From the NCBI GenBank assembly GCA_963773655.1, contig CAVZBX010000005.1, positions 372,001-436,000 on the forward strand: a stretch of DNA of 64,000 nt. The letters are read 5' to 3'. The stretch comes from DASSQJ01 sp963773655 (lineage in GTDB: Bacteria > Actinomycetota > Actinomycetes > Actinomycetales > Dermatophilaceae). Below, in pieces: positions 25,409 through 38,079 of the stretch (position 1 is the first letter of the stretch; the number at the start of each line of letters is the position of its first letter). The position numbers and the translations under genes were made by a program. The notes beneath the pieces were generated by a model that had not been told where the DNA came from, searched no databases, and saw nothing but the letters and a program-made list of their open reading frames with translations.

Positions 25409-26254
25409 ATGAGGTACGGAGCGGTCATCCCCTGGGCGTCCGAGCGCGAGTTCGCCGAGCTCGCCGTCGTGGCCGAGGAGGCCGGCTGGGACATGGTGCT
25501 GTCCTGGGAGGCGGTGTGGGCCCAGGACGCCTGGGTCACCCTCGCCGCCGCGGCGATGGTGACCGAGCGCATCCGGCTCGGCACGCTGCTGACGCCGGCG
25601 TCCCGGTACCGGCCGTGGGACCTCGCCTCGCGCGTTGGCTCGGTCGACCGGCTCTCCTCCGGCCGGGTCACCCTCGGGGTGGGGCTCGGCGCCCTGCACG
25701 GCAACTGGCTCGCCTTCGAGCCGGACGAGGGCCGCGCCGCACGGGCCGCCAAGCTCGACGAGGGCCTGACCGTCTACGCCGGCCTCATGGCCGGTCAGCC
25801 CTTCGAGTTCGCGGGCGAGCACTGGTCGGCCCGGCCCGTCGAGGAGATCGTCCCGCCGCCCCCCGTCCAGCGGCCGCACCCGCCCGTGTGGTGCGTCGGG
25901 GCGCTGGTGCCGGGCCGGTCGCGCCAGCGCTCGCTGGAGCGCGCGTCGAGGTGGGAGGGGGTGCTGCCGGCCGTGGTGGGGGCCGAGGGCCACTCGGGGC
26001 TCACCGTCGACACCCTGCGGGAGGTCGTCGACCGGCTGGCCGCGCTGCGGGCCGACGCGGGCCGGACGATGGCGGGGTACGACGTCGTCGTCGAGGGCGA
26101 CAGCCACGGCGGCTTCGGGGCCGTTCGCCCGCCGGTCGACCCGTGGGAGGAGGCCGGTGCCACCTGGTGGGTGGAGTCGTGGTGGGACCTCCCCGACTCC
26201 CCCGACGGCCGGGCCGAGCTGCGCCGCCGCCTCGAGCTCGGGCCACGGCCGTGA
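25409..26254 (+). CDS. LLM class flavin-dependent oxidoreductase
   Basis: 281 aa, a luciferase-like TIM barrel that would use reduced F420 or FMN. Typical features are the N-terminal MRYGAVIPWASEREFAELA, the DAWVTLAAAAMVTERIRLGT strand-helix and the DRLSSGRVTLGVGLG segment. It is shorter than most family members (about 300-350 aa), and no specific substrate signature is visible. It begins a plus-strand run inserted between rpmE and rho, and its stop overlaps the next start (GTGA). Confidence 0.85.
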   Translation: MRYGAVIPWASEREFAELAVVAEEAGWDMVLSWEAVWAQDAWVTLAAAAMVTERIRLGTLLTPASRYRPWDLASRVGSVDRLSSGRVTLGVGLGALHGNWLAFEPDEGRAARAAKLDEGLTVYAGLMAGQPFEFAGEHWSARPVEEIVPPPPVQRPHPPVWCVGALVPGRSRQRSLERASRWEGVLPAVVGAEGHSGLTVDTLREVVDRLAALRADAGRTMAGYDVVVEGDSHGGFGAVRPPVDPWEEAGATWWVESWWDLPDSPDGRAELRRRLELGPRP

Positions 26255-26733
26255 GCGAGCCGGTCCTGCGCCGGGCGCGGCGCACCGACGCCGCCGCCCT
26301 CGTCGAGCTGCGGGCGCTGATGTTCCGGGCCATGGGCACCGAGGCTGCCGCGCTCGCCGACCCGGCCTGGCGGCTCGCCGCCCACGGCTGGTTCACCGAC
26401 CGGGTGGACGCACCCGACGTGTGCGCCGTGGTGGCCGAGGTCGACGGCGCGGTGGTGTCGTGCGCCGTCGGCGAGGTCACCGCCCTCATCCCGGGTCCCA
26501 CCACCCCCAACGGGCGGGTCGGCCTGGTCTCCAACGTCGCCACCCTCGAGCCGCACCGGGGCCGGGGCCTGGCCTCGGCCTGCACCGACCACCTCCTCGA
26601 GTGGTTCACCGAGCGCACCGACGTCACCCGCGTCGACCTCTTCGCCACCGTCGACGGCGCCCGCCTGTACGGGGTCCGCGGCTTCACCGCCAGCCCGTTC
26701 CCCGCGATGCGGCGACCGCTCACCCGGATGTGA
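26251..26733 (+). CDS. GNAT family N-acetyltransferase
   Basis: 160 aa. Beta4 and the acetyl-CoA loop are LVSNVATLEPHRGRGLASA, matching the V-xx-xxRGxGxA motif. The C-terminal strand TRVDLFATVDGARLYGVRGF is also typical. The GTG start is fused to the stop of the LLM gene, so the two are probably translated together. Acceptor unknown. Confidence 0.85.
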   Translation: MSEPVLRRARRTDAAALVELRALMFRAMGTEAAALADPAWRLAAHGWFTDRVDAPDVCAVVAEVDGAVVSCAVGEVTALIPGPTTPNGRVGLVSNVATLEPHRGRGLASACTDHLLEWFTERTDVTRVDLFATVDGARLYGVRGFTASPFPAMRRPLTRM

Positions 26734-26758
26734 GCCGCCTCCGCCGGCACGCGCGTGA

Positions 26759-26777
26759 CCCACGGCATTGCCGTGGG
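26759..26777 (+). terminator. Short hairpin after the LLM-GNAT pair
   Basis: CCCACGGC-ATT-GCCGTGGG forms an 8-bp perfect stem between the GNAT stop and the next gene, splitting the insert into two pairs. Confidence 0.45.
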
Positions 26778-26815
26778 CACGGACGAGGAGTACCACTGGA
26801 AGTGAGGTGGTCACC

Positions 26816-28158
26816 ATGGTCGTGTTCGCCGATCGCATCGACGCCGGACGCCACTGCGCGCGTTCGCTGCAGCACCTGGCCGGGGAGGACGTCGTCGTCC
26901 TCGGGCTGCCGCGCGGCGGGGTCCCCGTCGCCGCGGAGGTCGCGAGGGCGCTCGACGCCCCGCTCGACGTCGTCATCGTCCGCAAGCTGGGCGTGCCCTT
27001 CCATCCTGAGCTGGCCATGGGTGCCGTCGGCGAGGGCGGGACCCGGGTGCTCGACCGTGACCTCGTGCAACGGCTGGGCGTCTCCCCCGCCCAGGTCCGC
27101 AAGGTCGAGGCCCAGGAGCGGCGGGTCCTGGAGCACCGGGCCGGCCTGCTGCGGCGCGGCCGCACCCCCCTCGACCTGCACGGCCGCACCGCGATCGTCG
27201 TCGACGACGGCGTCGCGACCGGCGCCACGGCGCGGGTGGCGTGCCACGTCGCCCGCGAGCTCGGGGCCCGCCGGGTCGTGCTCGCCGCACCGGTCGGCCC
27301 CCCGGAGGTCGTCGACCGGGTCCCCGAGGCCGACGAGGTCGTCGTCGCGGCGACTCCCCCGGGGTTCCGGGCGGTCGGCGCCCACTACCGCGACTTCAGC
27401 CCGACGAGCGACGGGGAGGTCGTCGAGATCCTCGACACGGCCCGGCAGCGCTGGGCCCACGACCACGAGCACGGCGGTGCGCCCGGTACCCGGCGGGCCG
27501 ACCGCGACGTCGTCGTGCCCGTCGACGGCGTCCGCCTCGGCGCCCGGCTGACCGTCCCCCCCGACGCCCGCGGCGTCGTGGCGTTCGCGCACGGGTCGGG
27601 CAGCGGGCGCCGCAGCCCGCGCAACCGGCACGTGGCCGCGCTGCTCGTCGAGGCGGGGTTCGGCACCCTGCTCCTCGACCTGCTCACCCCCGCCGAGGAG
27701 ATCGACCGGCACCACGTCTTCGACATCGAGCTGCTGGCCACACGGCTGCGCGGCGCCACGGCCTGGCTGGCCCGCGAGCCGGTCACCGCGGCCCTGCCCC
27801 TCGGCTACTTCGGCGCGAGCACCGGCGCCGGCGCCGCACTCGTCGCCGCTGCGGCCGAGCGCAGCCGGGTGCGCGCCGTCGTCTCGCGGGGCGGGCGTCC
27901 CGACCTCGCCGGCGACGCCCTGCCCCGGGTCCTGGCGCCGACCCTGCTCGTCGTCGGCGGCCGCGACGAGACCGTCCTCCAGCTCAACCGGCGGGCCCTG
28001 TCGCGCCTGACCTGCCCGAAGGCCCTCGAGGTCGTCCCCACCGCGACGCACCTGTTCGAGGAGCCGGGCACGCTGGACGAGGTGGCCCGGCTCGCGACCG
28101 GCTGGTTCGACCGGTACCTCGGGGGTGAGCGGTCGGCCGGCTCGCCGGGGGTGGCCCG

Positions 28159-28162
<4 letters not shown>
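26816..28162 (+). CDS. Phosphoribosyltransferase-alpha/beta hydrolase fusion
   Basis: A 448-aa two-domain protein. Residues 1-215 are a type I phosphoribosyltransferase: GLPRGGVPVAAEVA near 30 and the PRPP loop IVVDDGVATGAT at 127-138. Residues about 228-445 are a dienelactone-hydrolase-like fold with FAHGSGSG (oxyanion region), the nucleophile elbow GASTG (Ser335), Asp384 (GGRDE) and His412, so the catalytic triad is complete. The ATG 26816 follows AGGTGG. The GTG of the next gene overlaps its stop by four bases. Similar fusions are seen beside erythromycin-esterase-like genes in other bacteria. The joint reaction is not known. Confidence 0.88.
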
Positions 28163-29478
<1,316 letters not shown>

Positions 29479-29504
29479 GCCGCCCGTCGGGAGGGGAAAC
29501 GGGA

Positions 29505-29535
29505 ACGCCGCCCCCGGAGGCTCCGGGGGCGGCGT
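29505..29535. terminator. Bidirectional terminator between the esterase-like gene and rho
   Basis: A perfect 14-bp stem (29505-29518 with 29522-29535) and 3-base loop lies between two convergent stops. Confidence 0.8.
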
Positions 29536-29555
29536 GTCTGCCCGCTCGAGGAGGG

Positions 29556-31358
29556 TCAGTCCTCCTCGTCGTCGAGCCTGACCGAGCTCGTCTGGGCGAC
29601 CTGGGTGAGGAACTCGTAGTTGGTGCGCGTCTTCTTGAGGCGGTCGAGGAGCAGCTCGATGCCGGCCTGGGGGTCGAGGGCGGCGAGCACCCGGCGCAGC
29701 TTCCACATGATCTTCAGCTCATCGGGCGCCAGGAGGATCTCCTCACGACGGGTGCCCGAGTTGTTGACGTCGACCGCGGGGAAGATCCGGCGGTTGGCCA
29801 GTCCCCGGTCGAGCTTGAGCTCCATGTTGCCGGTGCCCTTGAACTCCTCGAAGATCACCTCGTCCATCCGCGAGCCGGTCTCGACGAGCGCGGTGGCGAG
29901 GATGGTGAGCGAGCCGCCGTTCTCGATGTTCCGAGCGGCGCCGAAGAACTTCTTCGGCGGGTACAGCGCCGCCGAGTCGACCCCACCGGAGAGGATGCGA
30001 CCGCTCGCCGGGGCCGCGAGGTTGTAGGCGCGGCCGAGCTTGGTGATCGAGTCGAGCAGCACGACGACGTCGTGGCCCATCTCGACCAGCCGCTTGGCCC
30101 GCTCGATCGAGAGCTCGGCGACCGTGGTGTGGTCCTCGGCGGGGCGGTCGAAGGTCGAGGAGATGACCTCGCCCTTGACAGCCCGCTGCATGTCGGTGAC
30201 CTCCTCCGGCCGCTCGTCGACGAGGACGACCATGAGGTGGCATTCGGGGTTGTTGGTCGTGATCGCGTTGGCGAGGGCCTGCATCACCATCGTCTTGCCG
30301 GCCTTGGCCGGGGCGACGATGAGGCCGCGCTGGCCCTTGCCGATGGGGGCCACGAGGTCGATGATCCGCGTCGTCACCAGGTTCTGCTCGGTCTCCAGCC
30401 GCAGCCGCTGCTGCGGGTAGAGCGGGGTGAGCTTGGTGAACTCCGGGCGACGCCGGGCGTCCTCCGGGCTCATCCCGTTGACGGTCTCGAGGCTGGCGAT
30501 CGGGGTGTACTTCTGCCGGTTGTTGCGCGACCCGACGGTCTGCTGCTGCGGCTCCTCGCCCTCGCGGAGGGCCTTGATCGAGCCGGTGACGGCGTCGCCC
30601 TTGCGCAGGCCGTGCCGCTTGACGACGGCCATCGGCACGTAGACGTCGCTGCTGCCGGGCAGGTAGCCGGTGGTGCGGACGAAGGCGTAGTTGTCGAGGA
30701 TGTCGAGGATGCCGGCCACGGGGACGAGCACGTCCTCCTCGGTGACCTGGAGCTCGCCGGCCTCGACCTGCTGGCCACCGCCCTCGCTCCCGCCGCCCTG
30801 GCGGGTGCGCTTCTCACGCCCCCGGCCGCGGTTGCGCCGGCGCCGGCTGCGGCCACCGCCCTCGTCGTCGTCGCGGCCACCCTGGTTGTTGCCCTGCTGG
30901 CCGCCGGCCCGCTGGTCACGGTCGCGACCGCCGCGGTCGTCGCGGTCGGAACGGTCCTGGTCGCGGTCCCGGCGGTTGCGCTCGCCACCGTCGCGGTCGC
31001 GGCTCTTCTCGTCGCGGTCGCGCGCCTTCTCCTCGCGGTCGGGGCGCTCGCCCCCGCGGTCGCGCTCGGGCTGTTCACCGCGGGAACCGGCCGCGGGGCG
31101 CTCCTCGCGCGCGTCGGGCTCGTCGGGCTGCTCCGCGCGGCGCGGTGGGGGGCCGCCGGCGCTGGCCGGGCCGCTCTCGCCGTTCTGGCGGGCCCGGATG
31201 GCGGTGACGAGGTCGCTCTTGCGCATCTTCGCCGTGCCGCTGATGCCCATGCTCGAGGCAAGCCCCTGGAGCTCGGCCAGGCGCATCGCCGACAGGGCGC
31301 CCGAGCGGCGCTGGCCGCCGGACGAGGTCGACGCCTCGAGTGTGGTGGTGTCTGTCAC
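29556..31358 (-). CDS. rho: Transcription termination factor Rho with RG/RD-rich insert
   Basis: 600 aa, against about 420 in E. coli. An N-terminal helical Rho_N domain (about 22-57, ALSAMRLAELQGLASSMG) is followed by a disordered insert at about 58-200 with dozens of Arg, Asp and Gly residues, as in other high-GC actinomycete Rho proteins. The cold-shock-like RNA-binding domain and RecA-type motor come next: Walker A APAKAGKT at 349-356, Walker B VVVLLDSITKLGRAYN and the Q/R loops after it. Start GTG 31358 has AAGGA eight bases upstream. Confidence 0.97.
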   Translation of the reverse strand: MTDTTTLEASTSSGGQRRSGALSAMRLAELQGLASSMGISGTAKMRKSDLVTAIRARQNGESGPASAGGPPPRRAEQPDEPDAREERPAAGSRGEQPERDRGGERPDREEKARDRDEKSRDRDGGERNRRDRDQDRSDRDDRGGRDRDQRAGGQQGNNQGGRDDDEGGGRSRRRRNRGRGREKRTRQGGGSEGGGQQVEAGELQVTEEDVLVPVAGILDILDNYAFVRTTGYLPGSSDVYVPMAVVKRHGLRKGDAVTGSIKALREGEEPQQQTVGSRNNRQKYTPIASLETVNGMSPEDARRRPEFTKLTPLYPQQRLRLETEQNLVTTRIIDLVAPIGKGQRGLIVAPAKAGKTMVMQALANAITTNNPECHLMVVLVDERPEEVTDMQRAVKGEVISSTFDRPAEDHTTVAELSIERAKRLVEMGHDVVVLLDSITKLGRAYNLAAPASGRILSGGVDSAALYPPKKFFGAARNIENGGSLTILATALVETGSRMDEVIFEEFKGTGNMELKLDRGLANRRIFPAVDVNNSGTRREEILLAPDELKIMWKLRRVLAALDPQAGIELLLDRLKKTRTNYEFLTQVAQTSSVRLDDEED

Positions 31359-31571
31359 GAAGGATCCTTCCCCTCGTTCGTGGTTCCGGCGTGCTGGCCG
31401 GTGACTGGGAGAGACCACGCCGGGGCCGCAGCCACAGACGGCTGGGACACATGCCCGGAGCGTGGGAGGCGTTCCGCGGCAGTCAACGGGAGTGACCCGG
31501 CATCGACTGCGGAAGCAGGTCAAGAGTACCACCCGGCCCGTCCGTCCCCACCCACGACGGCACGACCGGTG

Positions 31572-32519
31572 TCACCCCGTCGCGAGCACCGCCACCTCGG
31601 CTCCGCGGGCGGGGATGCCTGGGGTCAGGACGCGCCATCCCTCGCGGGCGTGCGCGCGAACCGCGTCGACCCGGTCGTGCAGCGTGAGCACGAGGACCGA
31701 CGGGCCGGCGCCCGAGATGGCCGCGGCATGGCCCGCGCCGCGCAGCGCGTCGACGAGGGCCATCGACTCCGGGTAGGACGGCCGGCGCGCCTCCTGGTGC
31801 AGCCAGTCGCGGGTGGCGGCCACGAGGTGCTCGGGGGCGGTCGCCAGCGCGTGCGCGAGGAGCGCGCCGCGCGCGGTGTTGGCGGCGGCGTCGGCGAGGC
31901 GCACCTGCTGGGGCAGCACGGAGCGGGCCCGGGCCGTGGACAGCTGGGTCGGCGGCGCGAAGACCACCGGCACGACGTCGGGGTGCAGGGCGAGGTGCAC
32001 CGTGCGGGTGGTGTCGAGTTCGGCCTCGGTCCAGGAGAGGGTCACTCCCCCGTAGACGCTCGCCGAAGCGTTGTCGGGGTGACCCTCGAGCCGCGCGGCG
32101 AGGCCGTTGGCGAAGCCGAGGTCTGGCCGGGTGGGGTCGTCGGTGCCGCGGCTGACGTCGTGGAGCGCCTGGGCGGCCACGATGCCGGTGACGATGGCCG
32201 TGGCCGAGGAGCCCATGCCCCGACCGTGCGGCACCTCGTTGCGGCACTCCAGGAGCAGCCCGCCGGGGGCCGCCACGCCGAGCTCGGACCACGCCGCCTG
32301 CATCGCCCGGTGGACGAGGTGGCCGGCGTCGAGCGGCACCGCGTCGGCTCCCTCCCCCGAGACCGTGACGACGAGGCCCGGCTCCTCGGTGACCGAGGCC
32401 CGGCACGTGTCCCACACCCCGAGGGCGCACCCGACGGAGTCGAAGCCCGGCCCGAGGTTGGCGCTGCTCGCGGGGACCCGCACCTCGACGGACGCGCCGG
32501 GACGCAGCACCGCGTCCAC
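31572..32519 (-). CDS. thrB: Homoserine kinase
   Basis: 315 aa, GHMP kinase family. The N-terminal VRVPASSANLGPGFDS and the ATP-binding PHGRGMGSSATA are clear, and the C-terminal AAISGAGPSVLVL completes the fold. It phosphorylates homoserine in threonine synthesis. Start GTG 32519 lies one base after the thrC stop. About 210 bases without a gene separate it from rho. Confidence 0.96.
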   Translation of the reverse strand: MDAVLRPGASVEVRVPASSANLGPGFDSVGCALGVWDTCRASVTEEPGLVVTVSGEGADAVPLDAGHLVHRAMQAAWSELGVAAPGGLLLECRNEVPHGRGMGSSATAIVTGIVAAQALHDVSRGTDDPTRPDLGFANGLAARLEGHPDNASASVYGGVTLSWTEAELDTTRTVHLALHPDVVPVVFAPPTQLSTARARSVLPQQVRLADAAANTARGALLAHALATAPEHLVAATRDWLHQEARRPSYPESMALVDALRGAGHAAAISGAGPSVLVLTLHDRVDAVRAHAREGWRVLTPGIPARGAEVAVLATG

Positions 32520-32520
32520 G

Positions 32521-33624
32521 TCAGTCCTCGAGGCCCAGGGCGACGGCGACCGAGTAGGCGTCGACCGGCACCCGGACCGGCTCGACGTCCGAGCCGTCCG
32601 CGGTGCGCAGGGCCCACTGGGGGTCCTTGAGTCCGTGCCCGGTGACGGTGCAGACCACGGTGGCACCCGCCGGCACCTGGCCCTCGCGGTGCTTCTTCAT
32701 CAGCCCGGCGATGCTCGCCGCCGAGCCGGGCTCGACGAACACCCCCTCGGTGGAGGACAGCAGCCGGTGGGCGTCGAGGATCTCCTCGTCGGTGACCGCG
32801 TCGATCAGGCCACCGGACTCGTCCCGCGCCGCCTCGGCCTGCCGCCACGAGGCCGGGTTGCCGATCCGGATGGCGGTGGCCACGGTCTCGGGATGGTCGA
32901 CGGGGTGGCCGAGGACGATGGGAGCCGCACCGGCGGCCTGGAAGCCCCACATCCGGGGGCGCTTCGTCGCGACGGGCTCGAGCATCCGGCCCCCGAGGCC
33001 GGCTGTGGCAGAGGCGTACTCGGTGTAGCCCCTCCAGTACGCCGTGATGTTGCCCGCGTTGCCGACGGGGACGACGTGGATGTCGGGGGCATCGCCGAGG
33101 GCGTCGACCACCTCGAACGCCGCCGTCTTCTGCCCTTCGATGCGGGCCGGGTTGACCGAGTTCACGAGGTCGACGGGGTAGGCCTCGGCGAGCTTGCGCG
33201 CGACCGTGAGGCAGTCGTCGAAGTTGCCCTCGACCTGGATGATGCGCGCCCCGTGCGCCACCGCCTGGCTCAGCTTCCCCATGGCGATCTTGCCGTCGGG
33301 GACGAGCACGGCGCACGTCATCCCTGCCCGCACGGCGTAGGCGGCGGCGCTCGCGCTCGTGTTGCCGGTGCTCGCGCAGATCACCGCCCTGGCACCGTGC
33401 CTCGCGGCGACGGAGATGGCGGCGGTCATCCCACGGTCCTTGAACGAGGCGGTGGGGTTCAGCCCCTCGTACTTGACGTGCACCTGCGCACCGGTCAGCT
33501 CGGAGAGGTGGCCGCAGTGGATGAGCGGCGTGCCGCCCTCGTGGAGGGTGACGACCGGGGCACCCTCGAGCGCCGGGAGGCGGTCGGCGTACTCGCGGAT
33601 GACTCCACGCCACTGCTGGGCCAC
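32521..33624 (-). CDS. thrC: Threonine synthase
   Basis: 367 aa, PLP-dependent fold type II. The Schiff-base lysine is in GLNPTASFKDRGMT, the phosphate cup is PVGNAGNITAYW, and the C-terminal VEPGSAASIAGL is typical of the short actinobacterial/archaeal-type enzyme. It converts O-phosphohomoserine to threonine. The GTG start follows the hom stop by three bases, so hom-thrC-thrB form one tight operon. Confidence 0.97.
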   Translation of the reverse strand: MAQQWRGVIREYADRLPALEGAPVVTLHEGGTPLIHCGHLSELTGAQVHVKYEGLNPTASFKDRGMTAAISVAARHGARAVICASTGNTSASAAAYAVRAGMTCAVLVPDGKIAMGKLSQAVAHGARIIQVEGNFDDCLTVARKLAEAYPVDLVNSVNPARIEGQKTAAFEVVDALGDAPDIHVVPVGNAGNITAYWRGYTEYASATAGLGGRMLEPVATKRPRMWGFQAAGAAPIVLGHPVDHPETVATAIRIGNPASWRQAEAARDESGGLIDAVTDEEILDAHRLLSSTEGVFVEPGSAASIAGLMKKHREGQVPAGATVVCTVTGHGLKDPQWALRTADGSDVEPVRVPVDAYSVAVALGLED

Positions 33625-33627
33625 CGG

Positions 33628-34941
33628 TCAGGCTCCTTCCACGCGCATCACCGAGGCGACGTCGTCGACCGCCTCGAGGGCGGCGAGGGCGTCGACCGTG
33701 GCGGCGAGGGCCGCGTCGGGTGCGCGGTGGGTGACGACGATGAGCCGGGCCCGCCCGTCCTCCTCGGAGGAGACCTCCTGGCGCACCGTCTCGATGGAGA
33801 CTCCGTGCTCGGCGAAGGCCGCGGCGACCTGCGCGAGGACGCCCGGCCGGTCGGCAACGTCGAGGCTGATGTGGTAGCGGGTCACGGCCCGGCCCATGTC
33901 GACGACCGGCAGGTCGGCGTAGGCCGACTCCCCCGGTCCACGCCCGCCGGCCACCTTGTGCCGGGCGGCGGCGACGACGTCGCCGAGGACGGCCGAGGCG
34001 GTGGGCTCGCCGCCCGCACCACGGCCGTAGAACATCAGCTCGCCGGCGGCGTCGGCCTCGACGAAGACGGCGTTGAACGCCTCGCGCACGCTCGCGAGCG
34101 GGTGCGACCTCGGGATCATCGCGGGGTGCACGCGCACCGACACCGCCTCGGCGCCGTCGCTCTCGACCCGCTCGCAGATGGCGAGCAGCTTGACGACTGC
34201 GTCCATCTCGGCGGCCGCCCGGATGTCGGCCGCCGTGACCTCGGTGATGCCCTCACGGTGCACGTCCCCGGCGGCGACCCTGGTGTGGAAGGCCAGGCTG
34301 GCGAGGATGGCGGCCTTGGCGGCGGCGTCGAAGCCCTCGACGTCGGCGGTGGGGTCGGCCTCGGCGTACCCGAGGGCCTGGGCCTGCTCGACGGTCTCGG
34401 CGAAGCCGGCGCCGGAGGCGTCCATCTTGTCGAGGACGAAGTTGGTCGTGCCGTTGACGATGCCGATGACCCGGCGCACGTGGTCGCCGGTGAGCGACTC
34501 GCGGATGGGGCGGAGGATCGGGATGGCACCAGCCACTGCCGCCTCGTAGTACAGGTCCACCCCGCAGTCGGCGGCCTGGGCGTACAGGGTCGGGCCGTCC
34601 TCGGCGAGCAGCGCCTTGTTGGCGGAGACCACCGAGGCGCCGTGCTCCATCGCGCGCAGGATGAGCCCGCGGGCCGGGTCGATGCCGCCGATGACCTCGA
34701 TGACGAGGTCGGCGCGGGTGACGAGGTCCTCGGCGTCGTCGGTGAACAGCGACGGGTCGACGGGGACGTCCGGGCGGGGGCGCTGCGGTCGGCGCACCGC
34801 GACCCCGACGAGCTCGAGCGGCGCGCCGGCGCGCGCGGCGAGGTCGTCGGCGTGGGTGACGAGCATCCGCGCCACCGCCGAGCCGACGACGCCGCAGCCG
34901 AGCAGCGCGACGCGCAGGGGGGCACCGGGTTCGTGTGCCAT
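33628..34941 (-). CDS. hom: Homoserine dehydrogenase
   Basis: 437 aa. The Rossmann start RVALLGCGVVGSAVARML is followed by SANKALLAEDGP, the catalytic region GIVNGTTNFVLDKM and EADPTADVEGFDAAAK. A C-terminal ACT domain (about 355-435, YHISLDVADRPGVLAQVA) suggests threonine feedback. ATG 34941 is preferred because GAGGAG directly abuts the alternative ATG at 34953 and leaves no spacer for it. Confidence 0.95.
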   Translation of the reverse strand: MAHEPGAPLRVALLGCGVVGSAVARMLVTHADDLAARAGAPLELVGVAVRRPQRPRPDVPVDPSLFTDDAEDLVTRADLVIEVIGGIDPARGLILRAMEHGASVVSANKALLAEDGPTLYAQAADCGVDLYYEAAVAGAIPILRPIRESLTGDHVRRVIGIVNGTTNFVLDKMDASGAGFAETVEQAQALGYAEADPTADVEGFDAAAKAAILASLAFHTRVAAGDVHREGITEVTAADIRAAAEMDAVVKLLAICERVESDGAEAVSVRVHPAMIPRSHPLASVREAFNAVFVEADAAGELMFYGRGAGGEPTASAVLGDVVAAARHKVAGGRGPGESAYADLPVVDMGRAVTRYHISLDVADRPGVLAQVAAAFAEHGVSIETVRQEVSSEEDGRARLIVVTHRAPDAALAATVDALAALEAVDDVASVMRVEGA

Positions 34942-34968
34942 GCGGGGGTCCATCTCCTCGGTGGGGTC

Positions 34969-36408
34969 TCAGGCGTCCGCCACGTCGAGGGCGAGCAGGT
35001 CATCGATCGTCTCACGGCGGACGATGACCCGGGACTCGCCCCCACGGACCGCGACGACCGGTGGCCTGGGGGTGTGGTTGTACTGGCTCGACAGGCTGCG
35101 GCAGTAGGCGCCGGTGCCGGGCACGGCGACGAGGTCGCCCGGGCGCACGTCGGCGGGGAGGTACTCGTCGAGGACGACGATGTCACCGCTCTCGCAGTGG
35201 CGACCGACGACGCGTGAGAGGGCCGGCTCGGCGCTGGACCACCGGTTGGCCAGGGTGCAGGAGTAGTCGGCCTCGTAGAGCGCCGGGCGCGCGTTGTCGC
35301 TCATCCCGCCGTCGACCGCGACGTACTTGCGCCGGTGCACCCCGTCGAGGTCGACGTCCTTGACCGTGCCCACCTCGTAGAGCGTGAACGTGCTCGGGCC
35401 GGCGATGGCTCGACCGGGCTCGACCGACACCCGCGGCACCGCGGCACCGCCGCCGTTTCCCACCGCCTTCAGCTCGCGCCCGACGATGCCGGCCAGCTCC
35501 TCGGCGAGCGCACCGGTGCCGAGTGGGGTGTGCTGCGAGGTGTAGGCGATGCCGTACCCGCCGCCAAGGTCGAGCTCGGGGAGGAGCAGCCCGTGCTCCC
35601 GCTCGACCTCGGCGTGCAGGGCGACGAGGCGCCGGGCGGCCGCCTCGAAGCCGGCCGTGTCGAAGATCTGGCTGCCGATGTGGCTGTGCAGGCCGCGCAG
35701 GTCGAGGACGTCCCGGTGCGAGAGGACCTGGCGCACCGCGTCCGCCGCCCGGCCGCCGGCGAGGCTGAAGCCGAACTTCTGGTCCTCGTGGCCGGTGGCG
35801 ATGAACTCGTGGGTGTGCGCCTCGACCCCCACGGTGACCCGCACCATGACAGGCGCGACGACCCCGAGCTCGGTCGCGACCGACGCCACCCGCTCGACCT
35901 CCTGGAAGGAGTCGAGCACGACCCGGCCGACCCCGTACGCCAGGGCGGCCCGGAGCTCCGCGACCGTCTTGTTGTTGCCGTGGAAGCCGATCCGCTCGGC
36001 CGGGAACCCGGCGCGCCGGGCGACCTCGAGCTCGCCGCCGGTGCAGACGTCGAGGTGCAGACCCTCCTCCGCGACCCACCGGGCGACCGCCGTGCAGAGG
36101 AACGCCTTGCCCGCGTAGTAGACGTCGGCGCCGCCGACCGGCTCGAACGCCGCGGCGAAGCCGTCGCGGAAGGCCCGGGCCCGCATCCGGAAGTCGTCCT
36201 CGTCGAGGACGTACGCGGCCGTGCCGTGCCGCTCGGCCAGGGTCACCACGTCGACGCCGCCGACGGTCAGGCGGCCGTCGTCGTCGCGGCCGACCGTGGT
36301 GGGCCACAGCTGCGGCAGCAGCTCCATGACGTCGGAGGGATGGGGCAGGTAGAGCGGGGGGCCGCCGTAGCCCTCGGCGTGGAGGACACCGGCCTCGTGT
36401 GCGCGCAT
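34969..36408 (-). CDS. lysA: Diaminopimelate decarboxylase
   Basis: 479 aa, PLP alanine-racemase-like barrel. The PLP lysine lies in YYAGKAFL, with HSHIGSQIFD, LDLGGGYGI and the dimer-interface Cys/Asp region RHCESGDIV also present. It converts meso-DAP to lysine. The start is ATG 36408, 11 bases after the argS stop, with GAGG upstream; the open frame that continues upstream lies inside argS. Co-transcription argS-lysA-hom-thrC-thrB is likely. Confidence 0.96.
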   Translation of the reverse strand: MRAHEAGVLHAEGYGGPPLYLPHPSDVMELLPQLWPTTVGRDDDGRLTVGGVDVVTLAERHGTAAYVLDEDDFRMRARAFRDGFAAAFEPVGGADVYYAGKAFLCTAVARWVAEEGLHLDVCTGGELEVARRAGFPAERIGFHGNNKTVAELRAALAYGVGRVVLDSFQEVERVASVATELGVVAPVMVRVTVGVEAHTHEFIATGHEDQKFGFSLAGGRAADAVRQVLSHRDVLDLRGLHSHIGSQIFDTAGFEAAARRLVALHAEVEREHGLLLPELDLGGGYGIAYTSQHTPLGTGALAEELAGIVGRELKAVGNGGGAAVPRVSVEPGRAIAGPSTFTLYEVGTVKDVDLDGVHRRKYVAVDGGMSDNARPALYEADYSCTLANRWSSAEPALSRVVGRHCESGDIVVLDEYLPADVRPGDLVAVPGTGAYCRSLSSQYNHTPRPPVVAVRGGESRVIVRRETIDDLLALDVADA

Positions 36409-36419
36409 CGGTCGGGCCT

Positions 36420-38066
<1,647 letters not shown>

Positions 38067-38073
38067 CCGCGGG

Positions 38074-38079
38074 AGTCTA
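38074..38079 (-). promoter_or_regulatory. Leaderless -10 box TAGACT for argS
   Basis: On the minus strand TAGACT is seven bases before the argS GTG. Its TAG is at the same time the stop codon of the response regulator gene. Confidence 0.55.
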
